NCBI RefSeq assembly: GCF_001625085.1
Contig: NZ_BDAW01000095.1
Span: 1-36,299 of the forward strand
Direction of reading: 5' to 3'
DNA length: 36,299 bases
DNA from: Nocardia acidivorans NBRC 108247
GTDB taxonomy: Bacteria > Actinomycetota > Actinomycetes > Mycobacteriales > Mycobacteriaceae
The notes beneath the pieces were generated by a model, which had not been told where the DNA came from, made no database searches, and worked only from the letters and a program-made list of their open reading frames with translations. The translations under genes and the position numbers were made by a program. Of the stretch, positions 33,247-36,299 are shown one piece after another (the stretch's first letter is position 1; the number at the start of each line of letters is the position of its first letter).

Positions 33247-33297
33247 AAGAGGTGGCCGCGCAACGGATCTGCCGGACCCGTGCGCGGCCACCTCTTT
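33246..33297 (-). terminator. Strong hairpin terminator of the acyltransferase gene
   Basis: Sixteen-base arms AAAGAGGTGGCCGCGC (33246-33261) and GCGCGGCCACCTCTTT (33282-33297) pair perfectly around a 20-nt loop. On the minus strand the stem is followed by TGTCTTTCG. It begins 5 nt past the stop at 33303. Confidence 0.82.
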
Positions 33298-33302
33298 CGG
33301 AT

Positions 33303-34046
33303 CTACTGCTGTGCGCGTTTGGCGGCTTTCGCTTCGGCTTCGGCCCGGTCGAGGGCGTTCGCCTCTTCCAGAGTCGGTGCGCTGCCGCCCAATCGAGCGG
33401 GCACCCAGTAGGCGCCGGGCTCGTGCGGGTAATCCCGCTGCACGTTCAGCAGCATGGCTTCCATGGTCGTGTGCAGCTGCGCGGTCAGTTCGGCGGCCGG
33501 TTCGTACGGCTGGATCGGCGCGCCCACCTCGATGGAGATGGGGGTGTTGGTGCGGCCCAGGCGCTTGGGATGCCCCTTGGTCCAGACGCGCTGCGCGCCC
33601 CAGATCACCATCGGGATGATCGGCACATTCGCCTCGATCGCCATGCGCGCGGCGCCCGATTTGAATTCCTTCAATTCGAAGCTGCGGCTGATGGTCGCCT
33701 CGGGGTACACCCCGACCAGTTCGCCGGCGCGCAGCCGATTCACGGCCTCGTGATACGAGTCCGCGCCCGCGGCCCGATCCACCGGAATATGCTTGAGCGC
33801 CCGCATGATCGGCCCGGTGATCGAATTATCGAAAACCTCCTTTTTCGCCATAAAACGCACATAGCGCTTCGTCGTACGCGCAGGCAGGCCCGCATACGTG
33901 AAGTCCATGTAGCCCGTGTGATTGATGGCGATGACAGCGCCACCCTTCGCCGGGATGTTTTCGTCGCCAGTGACAGTGAACTTCAGGCCCTGTGCCGCGA
34001 AGACGGTACGGGCCAGCCCGATGATCGGGAAGTAGACGGGTTCCAC
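33303..34046 (-). CDS. PlsC-type 1-acyl-sn-glycerol-3-phosphate acyltransferase
   Basis: 247 aa from the GTG at 34046, a length like Rv3814c-Rv3816c (about 251-261 aa), whose place it holds. LPLAT motifs: INHTGYMDF with His43 and Asp48 (HX4D), PVDRAAG (motif II region), GVYPEATISRS with Glu116 (motif III) and VPIIPMVIWG (motif IV). It would transfer an acyl group to lysophosphatidate or a similar acceptor at the membrane; actinobacterial relatives may use other lipids. The C-terminus is an Ala/Glu/Lys-rich helix (EEANALDRAEAEAKAAKRA). The open frame upstream is not family-like. A TACGCT -10-like box (34056-34061) suggests a very short leader. It is divergent from the MBL-Rieske gene. Confidence 0.9.
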   Translation of the reverse strand: MEPVYFPIIGLARTVFAAQGLKFTVTGDENIPAKGGAVIAINHTGYMDFTYAGLPARTTKRYVRFMAKKEVFDNSITGPIMRALKHIPVDRAAGADSYHEAVNRLRAGELVGVYPEATISRSFELKEFKSGAARMAIEANVPIIPMVIWGAQRVWTKGHPKRLGRTNTPISIEVGAPIQPYEPAAELTAQLHTTMEAMLLNVQRDYPHEPGAYWVPARLGGSAPTLEEANALDRAEAEAKAAKRAQQ

Positions 34047-34185
34047 AGTTCCGCTAGCGTAGTCGCTGCCCGCGCGGCGACCAGTGACCCAGGCAACAGT
34101 AATCGGCGGGGGGTTACTGCATAAGCGATGTTTCGGGGCAGCCAGTAGTCTGGGTGGCTGGTAACGGTCGAGGAGGAAGAAGCTC

Positions 34186-35748
34186 GTGCAGATCACCAGC
34201 GTCGGACACGCCGGGTTCCACATCTCCACCGCAGCGGGGACGATCCTGTGCGATCCGTGGGTGAACCCGGCATATTTCGCATCATGGGTGCCCTTTCCGG
34301 ATAACACCCAACTCGATTGGGATACGCTCGGCAACTGCGATTTCCTGTACGTCTCCCATCTGCACCGCGATCACTTCGACGCGAAACTCCTCGCCGAGAA
34401 GATCAATAAAGACGCGACGGTGCTGCTCCCCGACTATCCGGTGCCGGATCTGCGCCGCGAACTGGAGCAGCTGGGCTTCACCAAGTTCTTCGAAACCGAG
34501 GATTCGGTCAAACACACCATCACCGGCGTCGGCGGCAACCAGCTCGACATCATGATCATCGCGCTGCGCGCACCGGCGGACGGACCCATCGGCGACTCCG
34601 GCATCGTCGTCTCCGACGGCGAAACCGTCTGCTTCAACATGAATGACGCGCGGCCGGTCGATATGGATGTGCTGCACGACGCCTTCGGGCACGTCGACAT
34701 CCACCTGCTGCAGTACTCCGGGGCCATCTGGTACCCGATGGTCTACGACATCCCCGCCAAGACCAAGGCCAACTTCGGCAAACAGAAGCGCCAGCGCGGG
34801 ATGGATCGCGCGCGTTCCTACATCGAACAGGTCGGGGCCACCTGGGTGGTGCCGTCCGCGGGACCGCCGGTCTTCCTGGACGATGAACTGCGCTACCTCA
34901 ACGACGACCGCGGCGATGAGGGCAATATCTTCCCCGATCAGGTCGTCTTCCTGGATCAGATGGAGATCCACGGCAATAACGGCGGCATCCTGATGATTCC
35001 AGGCTCCACCGTGGAACTGCACGGCAAGGACCTCGCCGAACTCTCGCATCCGGTCGCACCGGACAGCATCTACGGTGACAAGGCCGCCTACATCGAGGCC
35101 ATGGCACAGCGGTTCGCACCGGTCATCGCCGCCGAAAAGGGCTCCTGGGCAACCCAGGACGACGGCCCGCTGCTGCCGCGCCTGAAGGAGCTCTTCGAAC
35201 CGATCATGGCGCAGAGCGACCTCATCTGCGACGGCATCGGCTACTCGGTCGCCTTGGTCATGGGCGAGGAGACCGTGGTGCTGGACTTCCCCAAGCGCAT
35301 CGTGCGCGCACCCGTCGAGGGGGAAGGCAAGCAGCGCTACGGATTCCGCATCGACCCCGTTCTGGTGCGCACCGTCCTGCGCGATAACGAACCCGACTGG
35401 GTGAACACCATCTTCCTGTCCACGCGCTTCACCACCTGGCGCATCGGCGGATACAACGAATTCCTCTACACCTTCTTCAAATGCCTCACCGATGAGCGCA
35501 TCGCCTACGCCGACGGCTGGTTCTCCGAGGCGCACGACGATTCGGCCTCCACCGAACTCGACGGCTGGGAAGTACAGCGCCGCTGCCCGCACCTGAAGGC
35601 CGATCTGTCGAAATTCGGTGTGGTGGAAGGCAATACCCTCACCTGCAACCTGCACGGCTGGCAATGGGATCTGGAATCGGGCCGCTGCAAGACCTCCAAG
35701 GGCCACGAACTGCGTTCCCGGAAGCTGGACGCACCCGCCAACGGCTGA
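34186..35748 (+). CDS. MBL-fold plus Rieske domain protein (Rv3818 type)
   Basis: 520 aa from the GTG at 34186, with AGGAGGA upstream. N-terminal metallo-beta-lactamase-like domain (1 to about 300): VGHAGF, DPWVN and SHLHRDHFD with His58, His60, Asp62 and His63 as metal ligands. The C-terminal Rieske domain has C467-P-H469 and C487-N-L-H490, able to hold a [2Fe-2S] cluster. The same pair of domains, in opposite order, occurs in CMP-N-acetylneuraminate hydroxylase, and this architecture matches M. tuberculosis Rv3818. A redox or oxygenation role fits, but no substrate is known. Cytosolic: no signal peptide. The acyltransferase next to it on the other strand is also conserved in M. tuberculosis. 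Confidence 0.92.
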   Translation: MQITSVGHAGFHISTAAGTILCDPWVNPAYFASWVPFPDNTQLDWDTLGNCDFLYVSHLHRDHFDAKLLAEKINKDATVLLPDYPVPDLRRELEQLGFTKFFETEDSVKHTITGVGGNQLDIMIIALRAPADGPIGDSGIVVSDGETVCFNMNDARPVDMDVLHDAFGHVDIHLLQYSGAIWYPMVYDIPAKTKANFGKQKRQRGMDRARSYIEQVGATWVVPSAGPPVFLDDELRYLNDDRGDEGNIFPDQVVFLDQMEIHGNNGGILMIPGSTVELHGKDLAELSHPVAPDSIYGDKAAYIEAMAQRFAPVIAAEKGSWATQDDGPLLPRLKELFEPIMAQSDLICDGIGYSVALVMGEETVVLDFPKRIVRAPVEGEGKQRYGFRIDPVLVRTVLRDNEPDWVNTIFLSTRFTTWRIGGYNEFLYTFFKCLTDERIAYADGWFSEAHDDSASTELDGWEVQRRCPHLKADLSKFGVVEGNTLTCNLHGWQWDLESGRCKTSKGHELRSRKLDAPANG

Positions 35749-35773
35749 CGCCGATTCCGGCCATCGGGGGTCG

Positions 35774-36299
35774 TCAGGATCGGCTGCGCGCCGCCAGCGC
35801 CACCGCGGCGAAGGTGAGCGCGCAGCCCACGACCGCCGTCACCGACAGATTCCGGCCGGTCGGGGCGAGCACATCGAGCAGCAGGGACATGGCCAATTGA
35901 CCCGCCACCGAGGTGAGTCCGAGTAGCAGCACGCCGATCCAGCGCACGACGACCACGGCCAGGGCGATGAAGAACACGCCGATCAGGCCGCCGAGATAGA
36001 GCCACGGCCGGGTGGGAAACGCGGCGGGCCAACCACTTCCGGCCACCACGAACACCTCGACCAGCAGCAGGCCGAGTGTGCCGGTGGTGAAGTTCGCCAG
36101 GGTCGCCGACCGGGGACCGCCCACCGCGCCCACCCGGCCGTTCACCGCCTGCTGCCAGGCGAGCCCGATCCCCGCCAGCATCGGCAGGGCTATCAAGGCC
36201 CATACCGGTACCGAGCCGAACCAGCCCGGCGCGGCCGAACCCTCCCCCGCACCCCGCCCCGAGGAGGCCGCGAGCAGGACCGCCGCCAGGGCCAGGGCC
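35774..36299 (-). CDS. DMT-family membrane transporter (DUF606/YdcZ type), 5' end outside window
   Basis: The frame is open to the window edge, giving at least 174 residues; the true start is beyond 36299. The visible half matches DUF606/YdcZ proteins: AWQQAVNGRVG, SATLANFTTGTLGLLLVE, WLYLGGLIGVFFIA and LGLTSVAGQLAMSLLLDVLAPTGR, with about five membrane segments. Upstream residues (AAPGWFGSVPVWALIALPML) continue the same protein, so this is probably the C-terminal half of a two-repeat version. Function unknown, probably small-molecule export. It is convergent with the MBL-Rieske gene, 25 bp apart. Confidence 0.82.
   Translation of the reverse strand, partial: ALALAAVLLAASSGRGAGEGSAAPGWFGSVPVWALIALPMLAGIGLAWQQAVNGRVGAVGGPRSATLANFTTGTLGLLLVEVFVVAGSGWPAAFPTRPWLYLGGLIGVFFIALAVVVVRWIGVLLLGLTSVAGQLAMSLLLDVLAPTGRNLSVTAVVGCALTFAAVALAARSRS

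Noticed and set aside
34047..34334. N-terminal extension of the acyltransferase to 34334
   Set aside because: It would overlap the start of the divergent MBL-Rieske gene and has no family similarity; the GTG at 34046 gives normal length.
1..36299. CRISPR array, tRNA, rRNA or insertion sequence
   Set aside because: No regularly spaced repeats, cloverleaf-like sequences, rRNA stretches or transposase motifs were seen on reading both strands.

Overview
The window is GC-rich, densely coding DNA from a mycolic-acid-containing actinomycete (order Mycobacteriales), most likely Nocardia or a close relative. The evidence is the arabinogalactan gene set glf-glfT2-PAP2-ubiA-aftB in the order known from Mycobacterium tuberculosis Rv3809c-Rv3805c. 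It is followed downstream by antigen-85-type mycolyltransferases, and it is flanked by counterparts of Rv3811 (amidase with LGFP repeats), Rv3813c (HAD hydrolase), Rv3814c-3816c (acyltransferase) and Rv3818 (MBL-Rieske). The genus is an inference from gene content, not from a search.

Layout. Positions 230-7776 (minus strand) hold six consecutive mycolyltransferase paralogues, several with their own hairpin terminator. Positions 8005-14713 (minus) hold the arabinogalactan operon, in transcription order glf, glfT2, PAP2 phosphatase, ubiA (decaprenyl-phosphate phosphoribosyltransferase) and aftB, with overlapping start and stop codons throughout. Positions 14979-20475 are a variable block: a small secreted protein, a membrane protein, a MerR/TipA-type regulator with a textbook 19-bp-spacer promoter, a secreted serine protease, a MarR regulator divergent from a DMT exporter plus an NAD(P)-binding protein, and a decayed metallo-beta-lactamase fragment. 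Positions 20479-24956 hold a divergent pair of peptidoglycan enzymes (SpoIID-like and PGRP amidase with an LGFP-like end) and a HAD phosphatase. Positions 25115-32936 are an oligopeptide ABC importer operon, oppB-oppC-oppD-oppA-oppA, ending in a translationally coupled membrane protein. Positions 32954-36299 hold a frameshifted small gene, a PlsC-type acyltransferase divergent from an MBL-Rieske protein, and a partial DMT transporter running off the window.

Function. The left half builds the outer cell envelope: Glf makes UDP-galactofuranose, GlfT2 polymerises galactan, UbiA and the PAP2 enzyme make the decaprenyl-ribose precursor of the arabinose donor, AftB caps arabinan, and the mycolyltransferases esterify mycolates onto the arabinan and trehalose. 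The peptidoglycan enzymes and the Opp system could remodel the wall and take up peptides.

Most distinctive observations: the six-copy mycolyltransferase array with two structural subfamilies and a shared C-terminal tail; several undescribed palindromes and repeats in its promoters; the duplicated OppA; the MerR and MarR operator regions; and two decayed or frameshifted genes. I found no CRISPR array, tRNA, rRNA or insertion sequence. I do not see a clearly unprecedented multi-gene system; the strongest candidates are listed as findings.
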